Below are positions 52,130 to 64,000 of a stretch of 64,000 nt of DNA, in pieces. Numbering within the stretch: position 1 is the stretch's first letter; each line of letters begins with the position of its first letter. The DNA comes from Aporrectodea caliginosa (Eukaryota > Annelida > Clitellata > Crassiclitellata > Lumbricidae): assembly GCA_020284085.1 (NCBI GenBank), contig JACEVL010000158.1, forward strand, positions 707,001 through 771,000, read 5' to 3'. The notes beneath the pieces are model-generated. The model saw only the letters and a program-made list of their open reading frames with translations. It ran no database searches and had not been told where the DNA came from. Made by a program: the position numbers and the translations under genes.

Positions 52130-52540
52130 AAAGGAAGGCCATGCATAACTCCTTACAACATCTTGTTCAGTCTGGTTTACGCCGCCAACACTTACCACTC
52201 CACTGAAACTGCTGTCCTTAAAGTTTATAATGATATTAAATATGGCATCTGATTCTGGTTTCATCACTCTTTGTCATTTGATTTTAGCGCTGCTTATGAC
52301 CGTGTTGACCACTCCATTCTCCTTCAAGTGCCTGAATCTCAATTTGGTATTATGGCGTCCGTCATAATGCGTCGGCATTGTATATCAACGTCTGCTCTTC
52401 TCTGGATTGCTAATTTGTTTTGACAAACCGATCATTATCTTTGCGCCTTGGTCCTAACACTTCTAAGTATACTTGAATATCATCTTTTTATTGTCCCTCA
52501 AGACTGCGTAGCCTACTTGGTCCCACCTGTTCATCCTAGA
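52130..52540 (+). pseudogene. LINE reverse transcriptase relic
   Basis: YHSTETAVLKVYNDI at 52188-52235, then in another frame FDFSAAYDRVDHSILL (motif A, about 52270-52320), and a residual VPQ (motif B) near 52490. CR1/Jockey-type order, frameshifted. Confidence 0.75.
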
Positions 52541-52671
52541 ACGATTAAACGATAACCATTAATTTTATTGCTTCCTGTAGAACAAATAACATAAGAGTCA
52601 AGTTCAAGACATTCGTTGATTGACAGGAGGCAACGGGAGAGACCCTTAAGCAGACTTGTATACGAGACATA

Positions 52672-52790
52672 AAACTCGAGACCGAGACCGAGACAGTGGG
52701 GTTCGAGACCGAGACCGAGACCGAGACCGAGACAGTGGGGACCGAGACCGAGACGAGACACCAGGTCCGAGACAGTTCGAGACAGTTCAA
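52672..52790. repeat. GAGACC-rich repeat
   Basis: CCGAGACCGAGAC units and two copies of GAGACAGTGGGG. GAGACAG words recur near 53360-53440. Possibly the subterminal repeats of an undefined transposon. Confidence 0.55.
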
Positions 52791-52899
52791 AACGAGTGAA
52801 ATGCACATTGGACCCAAGTCCCGAAACAATTTTTCTGAACTTTTGAAGTCTAATACAAGGGTCAAGTCACTGAAATCAGCCAATCATCTGATTATTGTA

Positions 52900-53765
52900 T
52901 AAACTATAAAGAAATTAAATATTTCAGCCATTCTGAAATCTTCTAAATGATTCTAAAATTTAAACCAACAAAATTCCATATAGGCCCTAGGCCTATTAGA
53001 GATTTAGCGACATAAATCACATCACTCACCTTGAGAAACTAGATGTTGTTAAAAGAGTTTCGCTAATGTTGGCTTTACACAAACGACGAACGGCATGCCA
53101 TTTATTTTGGTTTTCATTGATTTCAAAATGCGTGAATGCAAATTTCACGATTTCAAGTTCTTTATGAGACATTTTAAGATATTTGGAAATTTTGGACTGA
53201 AAGTGCAAACTTAAGACTGCTTTTTTCAATACTCTTAAATCTTAATACCAGAAACACCGCTTTTTAAAACTTCCTGTCTGTTTGGCACTTCCGATTAACT
53301 AGTTATCCATTCGGCACAAGACAATTTCCGAACAAAATACAGTTTGTATGAGAACTTTGGAGACAGCTTCTACAAGAGAACAAGACTTTCGCTTCGAGAC
53401 AGTTTCCAAAAAGACAAGACTTTCGTTTCGAGACAGTTTCCATCTAATATAATAACCAAGAGTATACTTATCATATTTATGGTCTAAACTAGTTAACTAA
53501 AAATCAAAGTTGAAACCAATTAAGTGTCTGCACGCATTATATGCACACAATATATACACACAATACATGTCCATAATATATGCACACTAGGTAGGAGTAA
53601 TTAGGGATCAACAGATAGTTAGTGACCGCGAAGTTTCCGTTTAAATATGAAGATGCAAGGACTAAGTTCATCTATACACAGTGATTAAATTGCTCATCTA
53701 GAGGTGGTGGCTCTCTAAATTTTGGCAAATCCAAAATTGTCTCTCAAGTTCAAAGAATTTCCGGT
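52900..53765. other. no gene seen
   Basis: AT-rich with two diverged copies of 'acaagactttcgyttcgagacagttt' near 53380 and 53410. Nothing coding. Confidence 0.4.
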
Positions 53766-53767
53766 CA

Positions 53768-54153
<386 letters not shown>

Positions 54154-54364
54154 AATATGTTCGAAGACGAGGCCTGCATATATAGTGTAAGTAATTAATT
54201 GTCATAATATTATTATTCACATATTCTCCTTAATTATGTATTTCCGTGTTCCCACAATCTATATTCTTAATATGCTGTAGGCCAAAATGAGAAAATGGCA
54301 CTTTAAATAAGATATTGCCCATAGGCATCATTAACATGGGCAATCGCACTGCCGACCACTCGCA

Positions 54365-54537
54365 GGTCATATCTCTGTCTATCTATGTCTGTCTATCGCT
54401 GTCTGTCTCTGTCTCTGTCTGTCTGTCTCTGTCACTCTCTCTGTCTGTCTGTCTCTGTCTCTGTGTCTCTGTCTCTGTCTCTGTGTCTCTGTCTGTCTCT
54501 GTCTGTCTCTGTCTGATAAATTATGTATGTGTGTGTG

Positions 54538-54600
<63 letters not shown>
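54365..54600. repeat. (CTGTCT)n and (GT)n microsatellites
   Basis: CTGT/CTCTGT to 54516, then GT units to about 54600 with GCAG interruptions. Confidence 0.95.
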
Positions 54601-54802
54601 GTGTGTGTGCAGGTGTGTGCCTGTGTGCGCATGCATATCTGTGGACACCCGTGTGTATGCTTTATAGAGACATCTAACGGTCATCCCAGATCCATGAAGT
54701 CATGTACAGCCTGCATAGGTCTACATATCGGAGAGCTTGAAGTAAGTTAAGGACATTTTTCCAAGATGTGCTTTAAAGCATGTTAAACTTATCACTGCCT
54801 CT

Positions 54803-54803
54803 G

Positions 54804-54844
<41 letters not shown>
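54803..54844. repeat. (CTGT)n microsatellite
   Basis: Ten or so CTGT units. Confidence 0.95.
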
Positions 54845-54845
<1 letters not shown>

Positions 54846-55059
54846 GGATGCAAAACCTAAAGGTTGTTAAACTACAGAAATAATCTATGCAGCACTTGGC
54901 TAGATCACCAAGCGTCATTATTCTGAAATGTCATTGAAATTGGTGGTTATCTAACTGAATTATGTTATAATAATTATAATGTATATACATACACGGTTTT
55001 TAATTACTCACCGTGTATGATTGTGAACACAGAAAGCCAATGCTGGTCATAATTAGGTC

Positions 55060-55500
55060 TATTATCTGTCATATCACGTTCCTACCGATTTTTATTTGAC
55101 CTTGAAATTTAATTTCTATTCAAAACGCGTCGAGGTTAACTGCGCTTAACCTTCAAGCTGTAAGTAGGCCTAAAGCAGTTACAGAATTTTTAAAGTCTGT
55201 TTAACTAAGTTGTCTCTCTTCCTTTAAGTGTTTGCATAATAAGCCTTATGCAAACACTTAAAGGAAGAGAGGCAAATTAGATAAACAGACTTAGAAAAAT
55301 ATGTGTACACAGAAAGTCATATCTGTCATAACACGTTTCTGCTGAATTTTATTTGATCTTTGAATATGATTTCTATTATTAAAACGAGTCGAGGTTAACT
55401 GCGCTTAGCCTTCCAACTGAAAGAAAAGTAGTTGCAGAATTTTTTTAAAGTCTGTAATTTGCCTATCTTCCTTGAAGTCTTTGCATAAGCCTTGGTGTTG
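55060..55500. repeat. direct repeats flanking a 46-nt-arm hairpin
   Basis: Two diverged direct copies (about 55060-55210 and 55315-55490, sharing CGAGGTTAACTGCGCTTA) surround an inverted repeat at 55194-55239 / 55246-55291. Its arms end at TTTGCATAA/TTATGCAAA with a 6-nt loop. Confidence 0.8.
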
Positions 55501-55571
55501 AATTAAATCTATACCCTGCAAAAGTGGAGTCTGTGTAAGCATACTTAATGCTAAACATGTTAAGCTTCAGG

Positions 55572-55760
55572 CAGTGGTGTCTACCAATGGTGGGGTTTAG
55601 AGAACGATCTCCATCGAATTTAAAAAGTGTGGGAAGGGGGGTTAACGTACTTTTTCGGACAGAAACTGAGATGGGTGTTGATTTCTGATAATATAAGTCG
55701 GCCAGATGATTGGGGGTTGTTGTTCTCCCAATCCAGGTGGGAGGGGGCTAGACGTCACTG
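55572..55760. mobile_element. 189-bp hAT-type MITE
   Basis: The ends are CAGTGGTGTCTA and TAGACGTCACTG. The flanks GCTTCAGG (55564-55571) and GCTTCTGG (55761-55768) match at 7 of 8 positions. No coding. Confidence 0.7.
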
Positions 55761-56108
55761 GCTTCTGGTGAATGCGAAATCAGGTTAGTCGGATCTTAAC
55801 CTATAATATGTTTATGACTTTGAAGCTTTTTCAAGCCTTATTTATAGTTCCACACTTTATTAGAAATCCCTAAACCACGGACGAATTAGTAGACCTATCA
55901 CCACTCCCTTATCCATGGATGGGCAAATTACTCGAGAAATGTAACTGCATACAATTACTTTGGGACATAAAATATAATTTCAAATAACAAAGTAGCCTAT
56001 ACGTGGGAAAATGTAACTGAATTACAAATTGCAATTTACGTAATTTCAAATAATTTCAATTACCTAATTTCAATTAGGGCTACGTAATTTCAATTAGGGC
56101 TACGTAAT

Positions 56109-56321
56109 TTAAAATACTGCCCATCCGTATACCTGTATCTCTCGTGTCATGGTTCTGTACACCTGTATGTGATCGTTGTTCAGCAAGCGCACCTGCGTCT
56201 TGCCCTCTATAGAGCACGCAGTACCGTAACGCACATATCCCTCTGGGATGTATAATAGGACTTTTACGTCAGTCCAGTGGAAAGATGGTCTCAACCAGTG
56301 AGGGGGAAATTCCCCAGTCAC
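56109..56321 (-). other. isolated protein-like frame, unrecognised
   Basis: A 70-codon minus-strand frame contains a protein-like, low-repeat stretch (LLYIPEGYVRYGTACSIEGK) and a possible donor (ATACAG|GTATAC). No good acceptor or neighbouring exon was found, and a plus-strand retroelement-like tail (GATGTAAAGCACCTTG) lies beside it. It may be an exon fragment or chance. Confidence 0.2.
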
Positions 56322-56535
56322 CCATAAATCTCACTCTGCTTATCTGCTTTTCTTTTCCTGATTTCCAATTCCAATGGCGATGTAAAGCACCTTGTCGCAT
56401 TGAAAGGACAAAACAATAAATAACTTTGGATGTCATTATTCGATAAGGACATAATTTAGATCTAACAGGTGTTCTCTTTTGCTCCTACTTGGCTGAATAC
56501 CGCATACGCTTTTGAACGGATGCCAATATCGTGAG

Positions 56536-56536
56536 T

Positions 56537-56584
<48 letters not shown>

Positions 56585-56590
56585 ACATAT
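56536..56590. repeat. (CA)n microsatellite
   Basis: Pure CA run. Confidence 0.95.
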
Positions 56591-58330
56591 ATATTTAAGC
56601 CTATGTATAATTTTAATGTATGAATAACGCAGCCCTGTCAAGAATACGCGAAACCCTGTTAAAATTACGTCGAGGACCGGTTTTGCAAAGTGAAGATTAA
56701 GTTGAAGACCGGTTTTTGTCTCTTTTCGATCCGGTTAGAAAGCGTGTCCCTGGCTCAGTCGACCACGAACTCACTATTATTAATCCGAGTTAAAAGCTTT
56801 GAATGTTAGTCCAGACTCCAAAGTCAATTCAGACGTCATGAGCAGAATGATAAGAACTATAGCCTAATTATGTGATCTGTGGCATTATGATGCCATAATT
56901 ATGCCGTTTATATTTGTACGTTTTAACCGGCAGGCTTATGTATACTACAAGTAGGCCTATATACAAGCATTTCAGCATCTGACAATAATTAATTCATCTG
57001 CATGCCCTCGTAATATTGATCAAGTTTTCCAGCCGCAGAATCATGATATGCATTAATTATATTTATATATAATATTATATATATATGTATGTGTAATATA
57101 TATATGTGTGTAATATATATATATATATATATTATATATTACAGATGCATAAGGCATTAAATATATGCGAGTAGATCGAGGTTATGTGCTGTGTGCTGGC
57201 ATGCATTTTATATGCAAGCCTACGTATATATATATATTTATATTATATTCTATTATAATTAGATAAAAAAAAGAAGGCCTATTGTTACAGATAAGCCTAT
57301 AGACGCCCATTGTATGTGCAATCATTGGTTGTGCATGGTATAGTGTGTTTTTGCAATTGCACCACTCAGTGAAACATTCGCTTATGGCTGTGCTAGGACT
57401 TCGTTTACATCGTGCGATGCGATATATATATATACATATGTACATATATATATAAATATATACAGGCACACGTTGTATATGTGTCATACATATACATGTA
57501 CATTAGTACGCATACGCATAAGAGCAACACGCTGCCTCAAGTCGCAATAGGCATATATTTGCTCTGCATGCTCTCTGCCGGTATATTAGCACTCGTGATG
57601 AGCTCGTTCTGCATACGTCCATAGGTCATAGATAGCCGACACTGTCTTATATCTAGTATATAGTAGCTTTGCAGCCGCGTAGGTCTCTTTATGCAGAAGA
57701 GCTTCTTGTGTTTGGTAGTGGTTTTTATTTAGATGAAGTTAAGACCGGGAGACCGGAAAATGCCGACCTCAACATTTTACAGACTCTACGGCAAGTATAT
57801 CTATACGTAAATAGTCGTGGCTGCTATTATGTGTTGGGTCTATGCAAGTATGCATGCCTAGGGGCGAAAAGGCAACACGTAATTATAAGACAGACATAAT
57901 AATTATTATTATGCAAGTTAAGTTTCACTGCAGTAACCGCACGAAGTCTTGCAATAGTTTCAGTTCTCTCGTTGCCTCAGTCGTCGCAATTATGTAGCGC
58001 TAGGTTGAAAGGTTGTCGTTTGAAGAATTCTTCGTCTGCCAATAAAGAATGACCTCTTGGCCTTGGAAACGGAAAGGAAAGAGGCCTTTTAATCCCGCAG
58101 TGGTGTTACAGCATCGGTTTGTACAACAGTAGGCCTATATGTTTTATACACTGACCTTATGTTGTGTATTCGTAAGTCTGGATTTGAATTCATGAACCTG
58201 TAAACTTATAAATATATAATGTTTAATCATAATTATGCAATATTCATGATTCATCTCAGGCAATATAAGCCTAATCTTAAACGAAGGCTCCTTAATAAGG
58301 CGCATCTTAAAAACTTCTCGGCTTTGCTCC
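56591..58330. other. no gene seen
   Basis: AT-rich DNA with TA microsatellite patches (57060-57145, 57420-57465) and several AGGCCT words. Short frames have no support. Confidence 0.45.
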
Positions 58331-58333
58331 TAA

Positions 58334-59283
58334 CCGAAACCTAACTATTGCGTAGACCTTTTCATCTCTAGTATTGATTCTACGCTGGAAGAGATCAATG
58401 CCCTACCAGAGGACTCGACCACCATCCTCGCTGGGGACTTTAACCAGCTACCTTCATCTACAATTCTTGAGATGGGACCTTCATCTACAATTCTTGAGAT
58501 GGGACTTTTAGCAGAGTTCGAGGGCCCTTCACATGAAGGCCATTCGTTGGACCGCATCTACTCATCTGACCATCTATTCAAATCATGCACGGCCGTCAAG
58601 TCGACAATAAAGACCAAACACTCTGCCATCCTGGCTATCCCTTCATCTGATGCAACAAATAACATGAGCCCTCGCACAGATGGAAGACGGGTTTCGCTCT
58701 TTCGTCCCCGAACTCCAAATCAGTATGCTTCTCTTCTATCTCATCTCTCAGAACAGAGCTGGACATTTGTTACCGAGTGTTCATCTCCGGCAGAAGCTTT
58801 CGAGGCCTTCTACACATACATAGACGCAATCATTGACCTCTATTTTCCGACGAAAAGCATAACCATCAAAGAAAAGGACCCACATTTCATGACTCCGATT
58901 GTTAAACATCTGATACGCAGACGAAATAAGCTGCTGAGGAAGAATCGAGTTGAAGCTGCCTCCGCCCTCTCAACGAGGATCAACCAACTAATTACGAGGA
59001 GCAATGCCACCACATTCGAGAGAGTCAAGCGAGGGTCGCGAGAAATGTGGAACGAGGTCAACAGGCTTAGGGGTACAGGCCGGAGTCAGGCCGTGTCCAC
59101 GGACTGCAGCGTCACGGCTACCAACTTAAACCAGCACTATGGGCGCATTTCAACAGACGAACATTACTCAGCTCCTCATCTCAAATCAACAGTTGTGGAC
59201 AGTACCAAAGTGATCATGGATGTACTAACCACATTTAAATTGCTTGAAACTGTGGGGGAACAGCAACCGGCCCTGATGGAATG
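58334..59283 (+). pseudogene. LINE polyprotein, endonuclease end and linker
   Basis: Open after a TAA at 58331-58333. It carries GDFNQLP (endonuclease), then a 27-bp in-frame tandem duplication encoding PSSTILEMG twice (about 58449-58502). A basic linker follows (KHLIRRRNKLLRKN near 58905-58945). The frame ends at 59283 because the reverse transcriptase continues in another frame after the run of five G at about 59253-59257. Confidence 0.85.
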
Positions 59284-60591
59284 ACCGCCTGGTTTCTCGA
59301 GGCAGCCGCTCCCATGCTGGCAGAACCAATAACCCATCTCTTCAATGTTTCTATTCTTTCGTCATATGTACCACCACAGTGGAAAATAAGCACCATTACG
59401 CCAGTACCTAAGGTTCCTCACCCGTCTGATGTCGCAGATTTTCGCCCTATATCAGTCACCCCCATTCTATGCCGTCTCCTTGAGAAATTTATTGTGCGCC
59501 GTTTTTTCTATCCTTTTTTGACAGAACCACTCCAAAACCAGGACTTCTTGGATCAATATGCATTCCGTCCCACTGGTTCTACCACGGCAGCCATAATTGC
59601 CTTAACCCACAACCTATTGGAACTTCTCAACGAAAACCACTATGTTCATCTGATCGCACTTGATTTCTCCAAAGCTTTCGATACAGTCAGTCATTCATAT
59701 CTTACAGAGCAACTCGCCAGATTGCCCATCCCAGACTGTATCTATAACTGGATAATTGCCTTTTTAGACAATCGTAAACATGCAACCAAATTCAATGGCT
59801 TACTTTCCGCAATTATTAGTATCTGCGCCAGCATAGTTCAGGGATCGGGTTTGGGACCAGCTAACTTTATAACAGCTATTTCAAAACTCAAGACGGTCCA
59901 CCCTTCAAACAGGTTAATCAAATATGCTGATGACACTTATCTCCTGATACCCGCCTCACACAGTGCAACGATCTCAGCAGAACTAGACCACGTCACAGAT
60001 TGGGCTGCAACCTGTAACTTAAAACTGAACTCAAAAAAGACCTTTGAAATGGTGATTCGTCGGCCACGGGGGCGTGCTGGACGAGACGCGGTTCCGATTA
60101 CTACTCCGGGACTGACAAGGGTCTCCAGCATGGTCATCTTGGGCGTTACAATGAATGAAACTTTGAGTTTCGAGTCACACATCACCCGTATATGTTGTCA
60201 GGCCAGACAATCGCTGTATGCCTTGCGCATCCTCGTGGCGCATGGTCTTTCAGGCCCTATGCTATACGACGTGGTTCGTGCTACAACGGTGGCCCGAATG
60301 CTCTATGCTGCTCCGGCTTGGTGGGGATTTGCAGGGCAGCAAGAAAAGAACCGCCTTCAGTCGGCGATGCGGCGTCTGACTCGTCTGCGGTACCTGCCAG
60401 AGGACAGTCCTTCGTTTGAGCATCTTTGCAACACTGCCGACTCACGCCTTTTCTCTGCGGTCCTAGGAAACCCGGGGCATGTACTCCATGGACTACTTCC
60501 CCCAAAAAGTCGCTCCCCTACACCCTGCGCCCGAGATTACATGACCGTATTATTCCACAAGCTGACAATCTTTCACGCAAATCGTTTATAA
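59281..60591 (+). pseudogene. LINE reverse transcriptase part
   Basis: 436 codons from the in-frame ATG, although the conserved ATGPDGM lead-in starts just before it in the same frame. Motifs by residue: WKISTITPVPK about 34-44, FRPIS 54-58, motif A LDFSKAFD about 127-134, motif B QGSGLGP about 187-193, catalytic YADD 215-218, then LKLNSKKT, LGVTMN and a W-x-G/AMRRLTRLR C-terminal region. The catalytic aspartates are present. Restoring continuity with the upstream part needs a single-base change in the G run, so the copy is either a recent pseudogene or the run is miscalled. Confidence 0.88.
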
Positions 60592-60914
60592 TAAGAATGT
60601 TATACTCTGTATAAATGTATGTACACCAAAGTGCGGATATGCAATTGGTTGAATAAAGAATATACTTACTTACTTACTTACTTAAGACAACATGGGCCCA
60701 TGATCTGATAGTGGTCTTCAAACGCTTGTGAAAAAGGTGTAGAGACAGAAGAAGGGGTTCATGTCGCAATGTCGCATGCTACATGGGGAACGCTGTTTCC
60801 GAACGAAAGGTCGACCACAATGAAGGTAAGTATATACCACTTTGCATTGTGGAAGTAAGAATCGGGGAATAATAGGATCCCTCGTGCTGCAGAGCGAAAA
60901 GGTCTACGGCCAGG

Positions 60915-62147
60915 CAGGGCCGCATTAAGGCTACTGTTGGGACGGGTGCTGTAATTACCTTCCAAAGGCTCCCTCCCCTCTGACAACCACCGGTCCACCA
61001 CGCACATATTTATAACATGCCTACTAGTGGGTATTAACTGCCAAGATATGTTTTTCTTGTGGTGTATTTGTTTCTAAAAAGTGTCAGACTACAGTCTGAC
61101 TACTCCAGGAGCAGTAGCTTTCAAAAGCCATTCCTAATGCAGTATAATGATCAAAGGCCATTCTCTAAAATCGGCATCCCTGTGTTGGCATTCTTTGCTT
61201 CCTCTTTCTATCCACCAATTGGCAATCGCGCATTTCTGTCGACATGTCGTCCGCCCACAAACCCAGATAACATAACATAACAAGAGTTTTAAGTGGTTCA
61301 GAAGACGTTTAGGCTGTGTTTTAAAACCACTGCATTGCAGATCATTGCAGATCATTATAGTAATGAGGGTTTTCCTCTTGTTCTCCCTGCTCATTAGCAG
61401 CATAAGTAGTGGCAGATACAGCCCCAGCGTCAGCACCCGTTTCATGTTTTGCTTCAGTCTCAGGCTAAGGATGAGGTGCACCATGTACACTGGTCTCCAT
61501 GTCACTTGTTGTTTCTGCGCCCGCCGCTTCGGCTATGCCTGTGTCAGACTCACACTGCTGCTCAAGAAACACATCGGTCAACTTTGAGATCTTGGACATT
61601 AGCTCTTGTGCATCGGCAGACTTTTTCTGCGCTACTTTCCGTTTCTGGAAGCCAGACGAATGCTGAAATGGAGTGCGTCGGTCGCTCATATTAACATAAA
61701 TTATACTTCAGTTCGGCACGTCACCGATGCCAAGTCAAGCGAGCAAACACGGAGCAGAATCAGCCCATACAGATAACGTCAAGTCTCAAGACTTACAACA
61801 AGCGGGACAGTATTGACCACTGACAATAAACAATGATTTACGAAGTATTCGTATGTCCAACGACTTTCAAAATCAGAGATTCTCTAAAATTACACACACT
61901 GCAAAATAACGTTACATTACTATCTGTACACGCAATGGTCAGTGTCAGGTACATAACTATTAGTAATTAAATTAATTATGACTTCGAATTTATTTATGTA
62001 GCAACATTTTCGCTAGATTTAACAATAAGTTAATGACAAGCACATTAACAAAAGAAATTTCTTCACTTCTGAAAATGCTGGTCCCTCAAAACTGCGGGCC
62101 CGGGTGCTGCAGCAACCTTAGCCGCCGCCCCCTCTAATACGGCCCTG
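60915..62147. mobile_element. hAT-type element with decayed transposase N-terminus
   Basis: The ends are CAGGGCCGCATTA and TAATACGGCCCTG. The flanks CGGCCAGG and CGGCCAAG match at 7 of 8 positions. On the minus strand, 61689-61465 reads MSDRRTPFQHSSGFQKRK and continues as a charged segment, resembling the extreme N-terminus of ZMYM/TTF-type hAT proteins. Downstream frames are broken and the catalytic part is absent. Confidence 0.7.
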
Positions 62148-62155
62148 CGGCCAAG

Positions 62156-62712
62156 TTTTGTTGACGTCAAATATACCGTATATATATGTTTATCTATAGC
62201 TCGCTGAGATTGCATGGATAGAGCACAACCGCAGTTAAGCATCAGCATAAGCATAAACTCAGAGCGTCTTACTGTGTGCAGACTATGCCGCTCCTATACC
62301 TGTGCACATAGTACTACATGCAGATATAGGCTCAAACTATAGGAATTCGACTGAATAGGCGAACAGTCGATCAGCAGCCTATGACGTCCGACAGGTTGGC
62401 GCAGAACAAGAATTCGGCGGTCGGTTGCGCACAGAAATCTCCCATGGAGAAGGTCAACGAGATCAAACACCACGCCAAAGAATCTGCTTTGCCGTTAGAT
62501 AATCCAAGGACGTCTGGATAATAATTATCTCTGTACGAATAGGTCAAATAAAAAAGCAGTTTTTTCATCGTTCTTAGTTTTTACCGCTGCCTCCGTTTCA
62601 ATGTGCCCTCCTGAACTGTGTAAGGGCGCGTTAACTCTCAGACCCATTCTAAATCAAGCCTGAAAAAACTACAGAGCGCAAGATCGGGCCATGGCACTCT
62701 GGTCGGGCACGC
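62156..62712. other. no gene seen
   Basis: A 65-codon minus-strand frame at 62371-62568 has no context. Confidence 0.35.
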
Positions 62713-62720
62713 TAGAGCCT

Positions 62721-63742
62721 CAGTGGCGTAACGAGGGGTTTCTGCGCCCGGGGGCAAAGTTAAAAAACTTCGCCCCTTCATAATTTTCTAGTTGACTGTT
62801 AATCGTTCATATCATAGGTCTAGTATTAATACTGAGTAACAGTGTTCGGCCCTACTAATTTTAATAAAATTACAAATATGATAAATTATAGTTTCCAGAT
62901 TTTACTCAATGGATTTTTCTCTGTAATAAGTAATGCAACTTAATTTGCAAACGATTTTTTTTATAGGCTCTATATGAAAAGAACCAAGATGTCAGCAGTG
63001 AGCAGTAGCCTTGACTTGTTTAAAAATTTTGTGGTGCCATGGAATAGGGCGCAATTCAAGAGTGGGCGCAAATTTTGAAATATGATCATATGAAATAGAA
63101 ATCATAAATGAAAAAATGTAATAAAAGGAAATAACAAATAATGGTGTGTTCGTATTATATATAATATTAATTGACAGATACCTGCTCAGGCCTATGGATA
63201 TCACACTAGTCAAATATTTTCTGAATTTGGATTATTAAGGATTGAACAGATAAGGATTGGCCTATTTAAAATTGCGTTGACTCGTTTTAAATAATTTTCT
63301 TATTAGTAAATCGCCGTTCAGAACTGTTAGGCCTAAATTAGGCTACATTACAATGTATCTTAGGCCTATATCTATATATTTTTATTTGTTTTATCTAGAC
63401 TAGCCTATGTTCTCATAATTTGCATAATTTACGTCGTTATTGATTAAATTGATCTTTGGGGAAGGGTGGGGCGCTAGAAATAGCCTACGCTTGGCAAAGG
63501 GCGCAATTATAGATTACTAGCCTACGTCGCTGACTATAATTAGAATCTTAGAATATACTCTTGCCACATTTTAGACTGAAAACCAAGTTGTGCTTGTTTT
63601 AAATTTAATTATTGAATATAATTATTGAATTCAACAATACAATTTCTGTCGCATAGTACTTAACACTCAAAGCTAATTTTGCGCCCCCAAGGTGCGCCCG
63701 GGGGCGGCCGCCCCCCTCTGACCCCCCCTCGTTACGCCACTG
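62721..63742. mobile_element. hAT-type non-autonomous element with perfect 8-bp TSD
   Basis: The ends are CAGTGGCGTAACGAGGGG and CCCCTCGTTACGCCACTG, an 18-bp perfect inverted repeat. TAGAGCCT flanks both sides (62713-62720 and 63743-63750). The interior has GCGCCC-rich ends and an AT-rich middle without a transposase frame. Confidence 0.95.
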
Positions 63743-63750
63743 TAGAGCCT

Positions 63751-64000
63751 AGACGTCTGAGCGACAGTGAGCGTACAAGAATTATATATAGAGCAAATTC
63801 AGCATAATTATGACGAATATATCAATAAGAAACAACAAGACATATCGACGAACAGTAATAGGCCTATTTGAATTTAAAACGTGACCTCTGCGACATCGAG
63901 TGACTCATTCATTAATAGAAATCTCTGTCCTATTACCACTAGGTCTATATTATAAGCTTAACTATAGTATTAGTGTACATTTACTAGATACCATTCTGTT
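63751..64000. other. no gene seen
   Basis: Window end; AT-rich, with no features. Confidence 0.4.

Larger units (their letters stand above)
58334..60684 (+). mobile_element. 5'-truncated CR1/Jockey-like non-LTR retrotransposon
   Basis: Contains the last part of an apurinic-type endonuclease (LAGDFN near 58430), a linker, a full reverse transcriptase core and a 3' UTR. The 3' UTR has AATAAAG and ends in an (ACTT)n tail at 60663-60684. The 5' part of the endonuclease and any ORF1 are missing, as expected from incomplete target-primed reverse transcription. Clade assignment within the CR1/Jockey group is uncertain. Confidence 0.9.

Noticed and set aside
61345..61694. Plus-strand ORFs of 80-81 codons
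   Set aside because: They are antisense shadows of the transposase-like N-terminal trace in the hAT element.

Overview
The window is nuclear DNA from an animal, probably a marine invertebrate. Three things show this: a spliced gene with 13 coding exons and GT-AG introns, a dense load of decayed non-LTR retrotransposons, hAT and mariner elements, Helitron-like elements and tRNA-derived SINEs, and abundant microsatellites. SINEs with a CORE-like middle and the overall repeat style would suit a deuterostome such as an echinoderm, but the sequence alone does not settle the species.

Two host genes are supported. The clear one is an RBM17/SPF45 orthologue on the minus strand (coding 36465 down to 28296). 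I could place 13 exons with matching splice phases, giving 448 residues with the conserved N-terminus, a charged linker, a G-patch and a C-terminal UHM/RRM. The second is a partial, unrecognised glutamine-rich gene on the minus strand. It has three phase-compatible exons between 10479 and 5928 and probably continues beyond the left edge.

Layout: 1-5.9 kb is repeats (ATAC array, hAT MITE with perfect target duplication, Helitron-like element, LINE relic). 5.9-10.5 kb is the Q-rich gene with its introns full of microsatellites, including a TAGGG array. 10.7-27.7 kb is almost entirely repeats: a tandem dimer, LINE ends, SINEs, a mariner deletion derivative with 83-bp perfect inverted repeats, and hAT MITEs. 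27.7-37.7 kb is RBM17 with short introns that hold a SINE, a nested hAT MITE and a Helitron-like remnant. 37.85-47.01 kb is a giant minisatellite of a 20-bp unit, in three blocks split by two related ATT-rich spacers and ending in a short inverted stretch. 47.0-49.3 kb is a minus-strand LINE split, at its reverse-transcriptase catalytic box, by a hAT-like element that itself carries Ty3/gypsy integrase debris. 49.4-58.3 kb is microsatellites, LINE relics and foldbacks. 58.3-60.7 kb is the best-preserved retrotransposon, 5'-truncated and frameshifted. 60.9-63.7 kb holds two further hAT-type elements.

The long minus-strand reading frames over 38-47 kb are a by-product of a stop-free 20-bp unit, not genes. 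No rRNA, CRISPR array or convincing functional tRNA gene was seen. The most notable features are the 20-bp array with its inverted end and scrambled segments, the uncharacterised Q-rich gene, and the unusually readable nested-insertion history.
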